Assembly: GCF_021742065.1 (NCBI RefSeq)
Contig: NZ_JAKKIE010000103.1
Coordinates: 1 to 7,337 of the forward strand
Length of the DNA: 7,337 bases
From: Rhizorhapis sp. SPR117
Lineage (GTDB): Bacteria > Pseudomonadota > Alphaproteobacteria > Sphingomonadales > Sphingomonadaceae
Direction of reading: 5' to 3'
The notes beneath the pieces were generated by a model, which did not search any database, was not told the origin of the DNA, and was given only the letters and a program-made list of their open reading frames with translations. Of the stretch, positions 1 to 6,245 are shown in pieces. Each line of letters opens with the position of its first letter. Position 1 is the first letter of the stretch. The translations under genes and the position numbers were made by a program.

Positions 1-354
1 GGACCGGCATTCCCACAGAAACGGCTTCAGCCCCTCCACTTGATCCTACCGGCATCAGCCGGTCAGTCATTCAGCTTCACACCATCTGATCTAAGATTAA
101 CCGCCGGAAAAAAGGTGGTGCTGCATTTTGCCAATCAGGGTTCGGGTGGGCATAATTTTTCCGCCCCCGATTTTTTCGCTGCCGCCACTATTGATCCCAC
201 CAGTGCGCGATTGGTTGTCAAGGGAAAGGTGGAGTTGAAAAAAGGGACCAGCGCGGACGTCATCCTGACACCAAAGGCCGGACATTATAGCGTGAAATGC
301 ACGCATTTCCTGCATAGCGGCTTTGGTATGAAAGGTGAGATCGTCGTCGAATAG
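1..354 (+). CDS. Cupredoxin-domain protein, 5' end outside window
   Basis: Probable periplasmic small blue-copper (type I) protein, likely in electron transfer or copper handling. The reading frame is open to the first base of the window, so the true start and any signal peptide lie upstream; a TTG at 40 is in frame but has no good ribosome site. Counting from that TTG, a His in GGHNFSAPD (about residue 38) and the C-terminal cluster C87-x4-H92-x4-M97 (CTHFLHSGFGM) supply the four expected copper ligands. The spacing is close to that of azurin. The segment before residue 10 looks little like an exported leader and could be a mature N-terminus or a frame disturbance. The next gene lies about 76 bp downstream on the same strand. 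Family assignment is confident; the exact electron partner cannot be read from the sequence. Confidence 0.85.
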   Translation, partial: GPAFPQKRLQPLHLILPASAGQSFSFTPSDLRLTAGKKVVLHFANQGSGGHNFSAPDFFAAATIDPTSARLVVKGKVELKKGTSADVILTPKAGHYSVKCTHFLHSGFGMKGEIVVE

Positions 355-430
355 CCGGCTTTCTCGCCGCTTGCGCGGCATCATTGTTTCGTCCATCTTC
401 CTCCCCACAAACACAGTGGAACCATGCCTG

Positions 431-829
431 ATGGACCGTTTTTTTACGCGATTTGCACGAGATGTGGCGATGCTGGCGGGGCAGCCCCAGGCATTTATGC
501 TGGCGATCCTGATCATCCTGGGCTGGGGTATAAGCGGTCCCGTTTTCGGTTGGTCGGATACCTGGCAGTTGGTCATCAATACCGGCACGACCATTGTCAC
601 ATTCCTGATGGTGTTCTTGATTCAGAATGCCCAGAATCGCGATGCGAGTGCTATCCAGGCGAAGCTCGACGAACTGATCCGCGCGCTCGAACCGGCGCGG
701 AACGAGTTTATCGGTATTGAGCATTTGACGGAAACTGAACTGGAGGAAATCCGCAATATGCTGGAGAAAACCTATGGCGAGGGCAGCTTTCGCCATGGTG
801 TGGTGCAGCGGCTGATCAAACGCCGCTGA
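431..829 (+). CDS. Low-affinity iron permease family membrane protein
   Basis: Small inner-membrane protein of 132 residues. Two hydrophobic segments are visible, about residues 17-40 (AFMLAILIILGWGISGPVFG) and 45-67 (ending TFLMVFLIQNAQN). A charged cytoplasmic tail follows with the family hallmark QNRDASAIQAKLDELIRA and, further on, NEFIGIEHLTETELEEI. This matches the 'low affinity iron permease' family (Pfam Iron_permease, PF04120). The name comes from fungal Fet4; iron transport has not been shown for the short bacterial members as far as I know, so the role is uncertain. I chose ATG 431 because the protein then begins MDRFFTRFARDVA, as relatives do; an open extension to 335 gives a polar, unlikely leader. 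A purine-rich GTGGAA about 10 bases upstream may serve as ribosome site. It converges on the DUF983 gene with a gap of 36 bp. Confidence 0.85.
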   Translation: MDRFFTRFARDVAMLAGQPQAFMLAILIILGWGISGPVFGWSDTWQLVINTGTTIVTFLMVFLIQNAQNRDASAIQAKLDELIRALEPARNEFIGIEHLTETELEEIRNMLEKTYGEGSFRHGVVQRLIKRR

Positions 830-865
830 TCACGAACTCTGGAACATCGGGTGGATACGCCGCCG

Positions 866-1246
866 TTATGCTTTCTGTTCGGCAAACCCATGCATGCGTC
901 GCGACCATTGGAAAGCAATGACTGCTCCTTTGGCGGGCTGAATCAACAACAGGGCAAGAATTGCCGTTAAAGTGGGCCAGAGCACCATCTGTGTGACAAT
1001 GGCGAGGCTGAACAGCAGATTTACTTCAATCATGGTCGGCACGAGGATGTGACCCAACAGCAGGATGACCAGATAAGCGGGGAAATCATCCGCCTGATGA
1101 CCCTGCCAGCTTTGCCCACAATGTTCGCAATGATCCACGGGCTTCAGAAAGCGCGCAAAGAGCGGTGATTGCCCGCAGGCGGGGCAACGTCCGCGTAGCG
1201 CGAGAGTAAGCCGTGGCAGAAATGGTCGATCGGCGATTTCAGACAT
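866..1246 (-). CDS. DUF983 zinc-ribbon membrane protein
   Basis: A 126-residue DUF983 family protein of unknown function. The N-terminal half carries a zinc-ribbon-like set of cysteines, C21-P-A-C24-G and C40-E-H-C43-G, a likely metal-binding knuckle. Two or three hydrophobic stretches follow, about residues 56-76 (FPAYLVILLLGHILVPTMIEV), 77-90 and 91-112, consistent with a small inner-membrane protein with a cytoplasmic zinc ribbon. ATG 1246 is preceded closely by AAGGA. A longer start at 1306 (MFKTSLQ...) would fall inside the palindrome shared with the divergent regulator and adds residues not expected of the family, so I prefer the shorter form. It faces the HTH-SulP pair head to head, with 75 bp between start codons. 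In many proteobacteria DUF983 genes lie near cytochrome oxidase assembly genes; none are visible here. Confidence 0.85.
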   Translation of the reverse strand: MSEIADRPFLPRLTLALRGRCPACGQSPLFARFLKPVDHCEHCGQSWQGHQADDFPAYLVILLLGHILVPTMIEVNLLFSLAIVTQMVLWPTLTAILALLLIQPAKGAVIAFQWSRRMHGFAEQKA

Positions 1247-1250
1247 GTCC

Positions 1251-1279
1251 TTGTCATAGGGCAGTCCGAAAGATATATC
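1251..1279 (+). promoter_or_regulatory. Candidate sigma70-type promoter for HTH-SulP operon
   Basis: TTGTCA at 1251-1256 and TATATC at 1274-1279 are separated by 17 bases. They match the consensus -35 hexamer at five of six positions and the -10 hexamer at four of six. Transcription would begin near 1286, about 36 bases before the regulator's ATG, with the palindrome at 1292-1306 in the early transcribed region. This is inference from sequence only. Confidence 0.5.
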
Positions 1280-1291
1280 AACCACCTGTAG

Positions 1292-1306
1292 TGATGTCTT
1301 AAACAT
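1292..1306. promoter_or_regulatory. Palindrome in divergent promoter region, candidate operator
   Basis: GATGTCTTAAACATC has perfect 5-base arms (GATGT/ACATC) around a 5-base AT-rich centre. It lies 16-30 bases upstream of the HTH regulator's ATG and about 46 bases upstream of the DUF983 start. A further ACATC half-site occurs at 1328-1332, just inside the regulator gene. Position and symmetry suit autoregulatory binding by the adjacent HTH dimer, but no binding evidence exists here. Confidence 0.4.
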
Positions 1307-1321
1307 CAAGGTCGATAAATA

Positions 1322-1594
1322 ATGGTAACATCTGGCCAGCTTCGCGCTGCCCGCGCACTTCTTGGAATCGATCAGCGCGCCCTGGCGGCATTGGTCGGCA
1401 TATCGCTGCCGACGGTGCAGAGGATGGAGGCATCGGATGGTATTGTCCGGGGCAATGTCGATACATTGATGAAGGTCATCGAAGGGCTCCGTGAAGCCGG
1501 AATAGAATTGATTGGCGATAATGCGCCAAGCACGGACGGCGGTCGGGGCGTCCGCCTGCTTTCCGCGGAGGGCAGTGCACATGCCGATCTTTGA
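1322..1594 (+). CDS. Small XRE-like helix-turn-helix regulator
   Basis: A 90-residue predicted DNA-binding protein. Residues about 4-40 form a lambda-repressor/XRE-type HTH: SGQLRAARALLGIDQRALAALVGISLPTVQRME, where the Q-x3-LA-x3-GIS-x2-TVQRME stretch is the canonical helix-turn-helix. The tail AGIELI...GGRGVRL is the short C-terminal motif common to compact XRE regulators. AAGG at 1308-1311 sits 10 bases before the ATG. The last 14 bases overlap the start of the SulP gene in another frame, so the two are almost certainly co-transcribed and probably translationally coupled. It most likely regulates its own operon, with the palindrome at 1292-1306 as the obvious candidate site. The ligand or signal is unknown. 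Confidence 0.85.
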   Translation: MVTSGQLRAARALLGIDQRALAALVGISLPTVQRMEASDGIVRGNVDTLMKVIEGLREAGIELIGDNAPSTDGGRGVRLLSAEGSAHADL

Positions 1595-3302
1595 AAGCTG
1601 GCTTGATCGTGCGGGCCGGGGCGACAGTCACGTCCTGGATGACCGCGAAGCCTATTCCGCATCGCCCTCGCATGAGCGTTTCCTACCAAAATTGGCAACC
1701 GTGATGGCCGAGGGCTATGGCTGGACACGGTTCCGGGCGGATTTTCTGGCGGGAATTACTGTCGCGGTGGTGGCGCTTCCGTTGGCCATGGCATTGGGCA
1801 TCGCAAGTGGCGCATCGCCCGACAAAGGGCTGGTGACGGCTGTTGTCGCAGGATTGCTGATTTCTCTGCTCGGCGGATCGCGGGTGCAGATTGGCGGACC
1901 GACCGGCGCTTTCGTGGTTGTCGTGTTCGGCGTGATTGCCAAACATGGCTATGATGGCCTGGTGCTGGCTACGTTGTTGGCAGGAATCATACTGATCGTG
2001 GCGGGCTATTCACGTCTTGGTGGATTGGTGCGTTTTGTCCCGGCACCTGTGGTAACGGGCTTTACTGCCGGTATCGCCATCATCATTGCGACCAGTCAGG
2101 TCATGGATATTGCTGGCCTTTCGATCCCCGATGTTTCCGCCGATTTCCTGCCCCGCTGGCAGGCCTATATCGGCTCTGCCGGGACATTTGATGGCGTCAC
2201 TCTGGCCGTGGGGCTTGGGTGCCTCGTGGTCCTGCTGCTGTTGCGGCGGTTTGCGCCAAAGCTTCCTGCCTATCTGATTGTGATTATCTTGTCGGCGCTT
2301 GTGGTGCGATTTTGGGGACTGGATATAGCCACCATCGGTTCACGCTTTCCTGATTTGCCTTCGGGACTGCCGAAACCAGCGTTGCCCGATTTTGGTATGG
2401 GGAAGGTTGTTGAGGTATTGCCTGCTGCCTTCACAATCGCCTTTCTTGCCGGGATCGAAGCATTGCTTTCGGCAGTCGTGGCGGACGGCATGACCGGCTA
2501 TCGGCATCGCTCCAATCAGGAACTGGTAGCGCAGGGCGTTGCAAATATGGGGTCAGCCTTATTTGGCGGATTGCCCGCCACCGGCGCCATCGCCCGAACC
2601 GCAACTAATGTGCGTAGTGGCGGGACGAGCCCGGTTTCCGGCATAATCCATTCTGCTGCATTGCTGCTTTTCGTCCTGTTTGCCAGCGACCTGATGAAGC
2701 TGGTGCCGATGGCGACTCTTGCTGCAGTGCTGCTGATGGTCGCATGGGGTATGAGCGAGGCAGGACGCTTCATCAGCCTGTTGCGAATTTCGGCGGATGA
2801 CCGCGCGGTGTTGCTTATCACTTTCGGCCTGACGGTGCTGGTCGACCTGACAGTTGCCATTGGTGTTGGCGTGACGCTCGCCTCGCTCATGTTCATGGCG
2901 CGTATGGCCCGTACCGTTCAGATCGGCGCTGTGTCTGACAATCTGGGTGAGGAGCCGGGACAGCGCGATGCCTTGCCCGAAGGCGTGGAGGTGTTTCGCA
3001 TCGCAGGGCCGTTCTTCTTTGGCGTCGCGGGAGAGCTGGTCGAGGTATTGAAACGTATTGCCCGTCCGCCCCGTGCCATCATCCTGCGCATGGAGGATGT
3101 GCCATTCCTTGATTCAAGCGGCCTTGTCGCCCTTGCGGAACTGCGCCGCCAATGCGCCCGCCTCAACAGTGCGGTTATTTTGTGCATGCCGGATCAGAGC
3201 ATCATTGATCGGTTGGCGCACATCCAAGCCCATGGACCTGCTGCTCCGCTTCACCTGGCAGCCGATTTTGCGCAGGCGTTGGAAAAGGCAAGAACGCTAT
3301 AA
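1581..3302 (+). CDS. SulP family inorganic anion transporter with STAS domain
   Basis: A 573-residue inner-membrane transporter of the SLC26/SulP family. The cytoplasmic N-terminus (about 1-52) is followed by the transport core from DFLAGITVAVVALPLAMALG at residue 54, with the conserved GGPTGAF loop at 105-111 and many hydrophobic helices to about 450. A cytoplasmic STAS domain spans about 469-573 with the hallmark DSSG at 511-514. Family substrates include sulfate, bicarbonate and dicarboxylates; the sequence alone does not settle which, and no fused carbonic anhydrase domain is present. GGAGG at 1567-1571, 9 bases before ATG 1581, fixes the start. The upstream in-frame extension to 1512 lies wholly within the regulator gene and is not credible. 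The stop codon overlaps the end of the convergent glycosylase gene. Confidence 0.93.
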   Translation: MPIFESWLDRAGRGDSHVLDDREAYSASPSHERFLPKLATVMAEGYGWTRFRADFLAGITVAVVALPLAMALGIASGASPDKGLVTAVVAGLLISLLGGSRVQIGGPTGAFVVVVFGVIAKHGYDGLVLATLLAGIILIVAGYSRLGGLVRFVPAPVVTGFTAGIAIIIATSQVMDIAGLSIPDVSADFLPRWQAYIGSAGTFDGVTLAVGLGCLVVLLLLRRFAPKLPAYLIVIILSALVVRFWGLDIATIGSRFPDLPSGLPKPALPDFGMGKVVEVLPAAFTIAFLAGIEALLSAVVADGMTGYRHRSNQELVAQGVANMGSALFGGLPATGAIARTATNVRSGGTSPVSGIIHSAALLLFVLFASDLMKLVPMATLAAVLLMVAWGMSEAGRFISLLRISADDRAVLLITFGLTVLVDLTVAIGVGVTLASLMFMARMARTVQIGAVSDNLGEEPGQRDALPEGVEVFRIAGPFFFGVAGELVEVLKRIARPPRAIILRMEDVPFLDSSGLVALAELRRQCARLNSAVILCMPDQSIIDRLAHIQAHGPAAPLHLAADFAQALEKARTL

Positions 3303-3914
3303 GACCGTAGTATTATAATGATGCCAGGCCATGATTGCCGCCGCGCCGCGATGGGGTCGCCATGCTTCGGCGACCTCTCGAATCGTTTTTTCGCTGGGCC
3401 GTTCAGGCAGGCCCAATATGCGTCCTACCTCTATCTGAACGGCAAGGTCGCCTGCTGGCCAGATGTCGTGACGCCCCTCGGCGAACAAAAGGTAAATTTC
3501 GGCTGACCAGCGTCCGATTCCCTTGACCGCCACCAGTGCTGCAATCGCCTCTTCATCCTCTTCCGGCAGGGAATGGAGGTCAAGGGCGCCAGAAAGCACC
3601 AGTTCTGCCAGACTGCGCGCATAGCCCTGTTTCTGCCGCGAAAGACCGCAAGCACGTAATGCATCGAAATCGCTCGCCAGAAGTCGGTCAGCTGCGCAGC
3701 CTTCCCCCAGAAGGGCTTCCAACCTGCTCCATACCGCGGCGGCGGCCTTTACGCTGACCTGTTGGCCGACAATCGTGCGCAACAGCGTTTCATAGCCGCG
3801 CGGACGGATTCGTGGTTCGGGATAGCCTACACGGGCGAGGGCTGCACCAAATCCCGGCTCGACAGCGGCCAGTGCATCCATTGATGCGCGTAATTGTTCC
3901 TGATTTAATCCCAT
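3297..3914 (-). CDS. DNA-3-methyladenine glycosylase 2 family (AlkA-like)
   Basis: A 205-residue base-excision repair glycosylase of the HhH-GPD superfamily, expected to remove alkylated purines such as 3-methyladenine from DNA. The helix-hairpin-helix VKGIGRWSAEIY lies at about 130-141 and the catalytic aspartate is D156 in WPAGDLAVQ. The conserved IVGQQVSVKAA lies at about 48-58. The length fits the short bacterial AlkA2-like form without the N-terminal domain of E. coli AlkA. ATG 3914 is chosen because AGGA lies about 6 bases upstream; an extension to 3995 would run across the ferredoxin promoter region. It is divergent from the ferredoxin gene (83 bp between starts) and ends inside the SulP stop region. 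No alkylation-responsive (Ada-type) regulator is visible nearby. Confidence 0.92.
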   Translation of the reverse strand: MGLNQEQLRASMDALAAVEPGFGAALARVGYPEPRIRPRGYETLLRTIVGQQVSVKAAAAVWSRLEALLGEGCAADRLLASDFDALRACGLSRQKQGYARSLAELVLSGALDLHSLPEEDEEAIAALVAVKGIGRWSAEIYLLFAEGRHDIWPAGDLAVQIEVGRILGLPERPSEKTIREVAEAWRPHRGAAAIMAWHHYNTTVL

Positions 3915-3940
3915 TTGCGTCCTGCTCCGGTCGCTTTGGC

Positions 3941-3968
3941 TTGATTTATGTGCGCTGGCCCCTAATAG
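3941..3968 (+). promoter_or_regulatory. Weak candidate promoter for ferredoxin gene
   Basis: TTGATT (3941-3946) and TAATAG (3963-3968) are 16 bases apart, about 30 bases before the ferredoxin ATG. The -35 match is moderate and the -10 match weak. It is listed because it is the best-placed pair in the divergent 83-bp intergenic region. Confidence 0.3.
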
Positions 3969-3997
3969 CGGCTTTGAGAAATTTGAGGAGGGCATAA

Positions 3998-4315
3998 ATG
4001 CCGAAGTTGGTTGTTGTTACCCGGGATGGCGAAGAAAAGACAGTCGATGGGGACAGCGGTCTGTCGGTGATGGAGGTCATCCGCGATAGTGGTTTTGATG
4101 AGTTGCTTGCCCTGTGCGGCGGATGCTGTTCCTGCGCCACGTGTCACGTCCATGTCGATCCGGCTTTCGCGGACAAGCTGCCCGCAATGAGCGAGGACGA
4201 AAATGACCTGCTCGACAGTTCCGACCATCGCAATGAATATTCGCGTCTGTCGTGCCAGATCAATATGGATGATTCTCTGGACGGCCTGAAAGTCATCATC
4301 GCCCCGGAAGATTAA
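3998..4315 (+). CDS. 2Fe-2S ferredoxin, adrenodoxin/ISC type
   Basis: A 105-residue soluble electron carrier binding one 2Fe-2S cluster. Ligands are C40-x5-C46-x2-C49 and C86 (SCQINM), the adrenodoxin/class I arrangement used by ferredoxins that feed cytochrome P450s, Rieske oxygenases or Fe-S assembly. The sequence [12 protein letters not shown] (about 64-75) is the acidic partner-binding helix typical of the adrenodoxin branch. Two extra cysteines, C43 and C44, lie inside the cluster loop ([12 protein letters not shown]), where relatives usually have A or N and A. A very strong ribosome site, GAGGAGGG at 3985-3992, ends 5 bases before the ATG. The gene stands alone between a divergent glycosylase and an intrinsic terminator, so its redox partners are encoded elsewhere. 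Confidence 0.95.
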   Translation: MPKLVVVTRDGEEKTVDGDSGLSVMEVIRDSGFDELLALCGGCCSCATCHVHVDPAFADKLPAMSEDENDLLDSSDHRNEYSRLSCQINMDDSLDGLKVIIAPED

Positions 4316-4340
4316 GGCTGCTGCTACATTGCAGAAACGA

Positions 4341-4366
4341 AGAGCGGCGGTTTCGCCGCTCTTTTT
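4341..4366 (+). terminator. Rho-independent terminator after ferredoxin
   Basis: A perfect 9-bp stem, AGAGCGGCG / CGCCGCTCT, encloses a 4-base loop GTTT and runs into five T residues (4362-4366). It lies 26 bases after the ferredoxin stop. Read on the minus strand the stem is followed only by TTCGTTTC, so it may act weakly as a terminator for the lipoprotein gene converging from the right. Confidence 0.9.
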
Positions 4367-4405
4367 ATGGCCGTGTGATTTCCACCAAGGGCGACCTTTG
4401 GAAAA

Positions 4406-5179
4406 TCACTTTCCTGGCAGTGTAGTCAGTTTCAAAACCGCCATGGGTTCATCCTTGGTCAGTGGCGTGACGGTCCACACGATCTTGCGGCCATCGGGCA
4501 CCGCGACCACGCCATTTTCATTGTTCTGGCTGATGATTTCAGCATTGGTGGTAAGAGTGAAAGTGCCATTGAGCGCATTTTCAGACGGGCTGGGTGGTCC
4601 CATTCCGCCCATTCCACCCTTTTTGTCATCATTGGCAAAGCCCGGCGCCTTGACGCGCACCACATCACGTCCGCACAATTCGACAGCAATGAAGGGAAAG
4701 ACGATTTCCGCATCGATATTGAAGGGATAGACAAAGCTGTGGTCCAGCGTGCCGTGGACTTCATAATCGATCAGAAATTTATTACCGCCGACATATTGCA
4801 CGGATTTATAACCGGCTTCCTTCGACAGCGCCTCAGCCATGGCCTTCATCTTTGTTTCAGTGTCTGCCGTATCGTCGGAGCCGTCGGCATTTGTGCCATC
4901 ACTGCTTGAATCATCCTCCGGTGAAAAGGCAATCGGCATGAACGAACTGTCAGATGGTTTTACATCATCCCAGCTTTCGTCCTGCACATCTGGCGTTCCC
5001 ATGCCCTTGCCCATTTCCTTGGCCATGTCGAGCGCGATGACTTCCCCCTTATAGGTGAAGGTGAAGCTGCGATCGGCACGGATGTCCAAGGTTGAATCGA
5101 ACTTGCCCGGCGTGAGCAGGCAGGCGCTTAAAAGCAGGGCCATGCACAGAGTAAAAGTGGTTCGGACGACATGTTGCAT
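4406..5179 (-). CDS. Predicted lipoprotein of unknown family
   Basis: A 257-residue predicted outer- or inner-membrane lipoprotein; I do not recognise the family with certainty. A short charged N-terminus, a hydrophobic stretch and the lipobox LLSAC (acylated Cys about residue 20) give a signal peptidase II signal. The body alternates beta-rich segments (DIRADRSFTFTYKGEV; ENALNGTFTLTTNAEIIS; GRKIVWTVTP) with a low-complexity acidic insert at about 87-108 (rich in D, S, E) and a Gly-Met loop at about 188-194. ATG 5179 is preferred over 5185 because the only ribosome site (AAGGGGGA) abuts 5185 but sits about 7 bases from 5179. It follows the rRNA methyltransferase gene by 25 bp on the same strand, so it is probably its downstream operon partner. 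The beta-rich, tail-anchored layout loosely recalls LppM/DUF3153-like lipoproteins, a guess only. Confidence 0.8.
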   Translation of the reverse strand: MQHVVRTTFTLCMALLLSACLLTPGKFDSTLDIRADRSFTFTYKGEVIALDMAKEMGKGMGTPDVQDESWDDVKPSDSSFMPIAFSPEDDSSSDGTNADGSDDTADTETKMKAMAEALSKEAGYKSVQYVGGNKFLIDYEVHGTLDHSFVYPFNIDAEIVFPFIAVELCGRDVVRVKAPGFANDDKKGGMGGMGPPSPSENALNGTFTLTTNAEIISQNNENGVVAVPDGRKIVWTVTPLTKDEPMAVLKLTTLPGK

Positions 5180-5204
5180 GGCCATTCCCCCTTTATGGGC
5201 CCGA

Positions 5205-5945
5205 TCAGCGATTGGCCGTCGCGTAAAGGGCTATTGCGGCGGCATTGGACACGTTGAGGCTTTCCATCCGCGGACTGATCGGCAGTTTAGCCAATATATC
5301 GCAATGCGCCATGCTGTTGTGACGAAGGCCATCACCTTCCGCACCCAGGACCAGCGCAACCTTGGACGTGCCGATTGCCTTGTCCAGCAATGTATCTGCC
5401 TCTCCATCAAGACCAATACGCCAGTAGCCGGCGTCGGCAATCTCGTCGAGCGCGCGGGCGAGGTTCACGACGCGGACCCAGGGCACGATTTCCAATGCGC
5501 CACTGGCCGCGCGGGCAATGGTGCCGGATTCTGGCGGTGCGTGCCTGTCTTGTGTGACAATGCCCAGTGCATCAAAGGCAGCGGCAGATCGCAAAATTGC
5601 GCCGATATTATGCGGATCGGTCACTTGATCGAGAACCAGGATGGGCCGCATGTCGTCCCGACCCTGCTCCAATATATCGCCCAGCCAGATGTCCTCCAGC
5701 GGTTCCACTTCGGCAACGATCCCTTGATGGGGCGCATCGCCCGGCACCATCCGGCCAAGATCGGCGACGTCCGAATAGACGATCGGCAGCACAGGCGGCA
5801 GTTCCAACGCCGTCAGCGCCTCTCGCGTACCCCAGATTTTGCGCACCACCCGATCAGGGTTGGCAAGCGCGGCGATAACCGCATGGCGACCCCAGAAGCG
5901 GGGGAAGCCGCCCTTGGGTTTGCCGGTTCGATGTCCTCTTTTCAT
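5205..5945 (-). CDS. rlmB: 23S rRNA (guanosine-2'-O)-methyltransferase, RlmB/TrmH family
   Basis: A 246-residue SPOUT-fold enzyme that transfers a methyl group from S-adenosylmethionine to a ribose 2'-OH, in RlmB at G2251 of the 23S rRNA P-loop. The N-terminal RNA-binding domain (SpoU_sub_bind) spans about 16-80 (FWGRHAVIAAL... HQGIVAEV). The catalytic SpoU domain carries all three motifs: DQVTDPHNIGAILRSA (106-121), LVLGAEGDGL (198-207) and LPISPRMESLNVSNAAAIALY (221-241). These form the deep knot and the SAM pocket. ATG 5945 is chosen because the methyltransferase family starts about here (MKRGHRTGKPKGG) with AAGG 8 bases upstream; an extension to 6047 would start next to the tRNA. The paralogue TrmH acts on tRNA, so the rRNA target is a family-based inference. 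The lipoprotein gene follows 25 bp downstream. Confidence 0.9.
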   Translation of the reverse strand: MKRGHRTGKPKGGFPRFWGRHAVIAALANPDRVVRKIWGTREALTALELPPVLPIVYSDVADLGRMVPGDAPHQGIVAEVEPLEDIWLGDILEQGRDDMRPILVLDQVTDPHNIGAILRSAAAFDALGIVTQDRHAPPESGTIARAASGALEIVPWVRVVNLARALDEIADAGYWRIGLDGEADTLLDKAIGTSKVALVLGAEGDGLRHNSMAHCDILAKLPISPRMESLNVSNAAAIALYATANR

Positions 5946-6047
5946 AATCCACGCCTTTTCCACGGACCGGCATTGACAGGCAAGCCTCCATTCGCCAAAG
6001 ACGCGCCTCCTACGGACTTTTTTTACAAAAGTCTGCATGGCTTCCAT

Positions 6048-6133
6048 GGACAGGTGGCCGAGTGGTTAATGGCAGCAGACTGTAAATCTGCCCGCGAGAG
6101 CGTACGCTGGTTCGAATCCAGCCCTGTCCACCA
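6048..6133 (+). tRNA. tRNA-Tyr (anticodon GTA)
   Basis: Complete class II tRNA of 86 nt including an encoded CCA. The acceptor arms GGACAGG (6048-6054) and CCTGTCC (6123-6129) pair fully. The anticodon stem GCAGA/TCTGC (6075-6079, 6087-6091) frames CT-GTA-AA, with GTA at 6082-6084. A long variable arm (CCGCGAGAGCGTACGC region) and the T arm GCTGG-TTCGAAT-CCAGC (6106-6122) follow. Anticodon GTA with a long variable arm is diagnostic of bacterial tRNA-Tyr. The 3' end directly abuts the putative island, as expected for a tRNA used as an attachment site. Confidence 0.97.
6106..6133 (+). other. Candidate attachment core at tRNA-Tyr 3' end
   Basis: Tyrosine recombinases of the P4/DUF4102 type commonly recombine in the T arm and 3' end of tRNA genes and rebuild an intact tRNA. 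The T arm plus CCA end is the part expected to be duplicated at the far end of the element. No second copy occurs within the window, so the core length is unknown and this is inference from the position of the integrase remnant about 185 bp downstream. Confidence 0.45.
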
Positions 6134-6157
6134 GCAGCCCATCCGGGGGCGTTCGCC

Positions 6158-6187
6158 GAAATCCCTAGAAATCCCGAAAAACCTAGA
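6158..6187. repeat. Short phased repeats next to tRNA-Tyr
   Basis: GAAATCCC occurs twice, at 6158-6165 and 6168-6175, exactly 10 bases (one helical turn) apart. CCTAGA also occurs twice, at 6164-6169 and 6182-6187. They lie 25-54 bases beyond the tRNA 3' end, where core or arm sites and bending-protein sites of integrative elements often sit. Function is inferred from place only. Confidence 0.4.
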
Positions 6188-6245
6188 GTATAATCCCGCT
6201 ACCGTCCGCTCGTGGCCGTTGCTGTTTACCTGCAACCGGAGCGTA

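Noticed and set aside
366..379. GCCGC-TTGC-GCGGC hairpin after the cupredoxin gene
   Set aside because: Only a 5-bp stem and followed by TCATTGTTTC without a T run, so too weak to call a terminator.
5963..5978. GGACCGGCATT shared with the first bases of the window, and TTGACA at 5973-5978
   Set aside because: An 11-base match without flanking similarity is probably chance, and the TTGACA has no -10 partner at a usable distance.
6015..6033. GACTTTT-TTTAC-AAAAGTC inverted repeat before tRNA-Tyr
   Set aside because: Symmetry is largely a homopolymer effect; it could include a weak -10 (TACAAA at 6024-6029) for the tRNA but no matching -35 is present.
6189..6194. Perfect TATAAT in the tRNA-integrase interval
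   Set aside because: No acceptable -35 hexamer at 16-18 bases upstream and no extended -10, so a promoter for the integrase remnant could not be supported.
6023..6235. Minus-strand open frame antisense to tRNA-Tyr (contains GLDSNQR...LSRADLQSAA)
   Set aside because: This is the well-known spurious protein produced by translating the complement of a class II tRNA; the tRNA explains the sequence.
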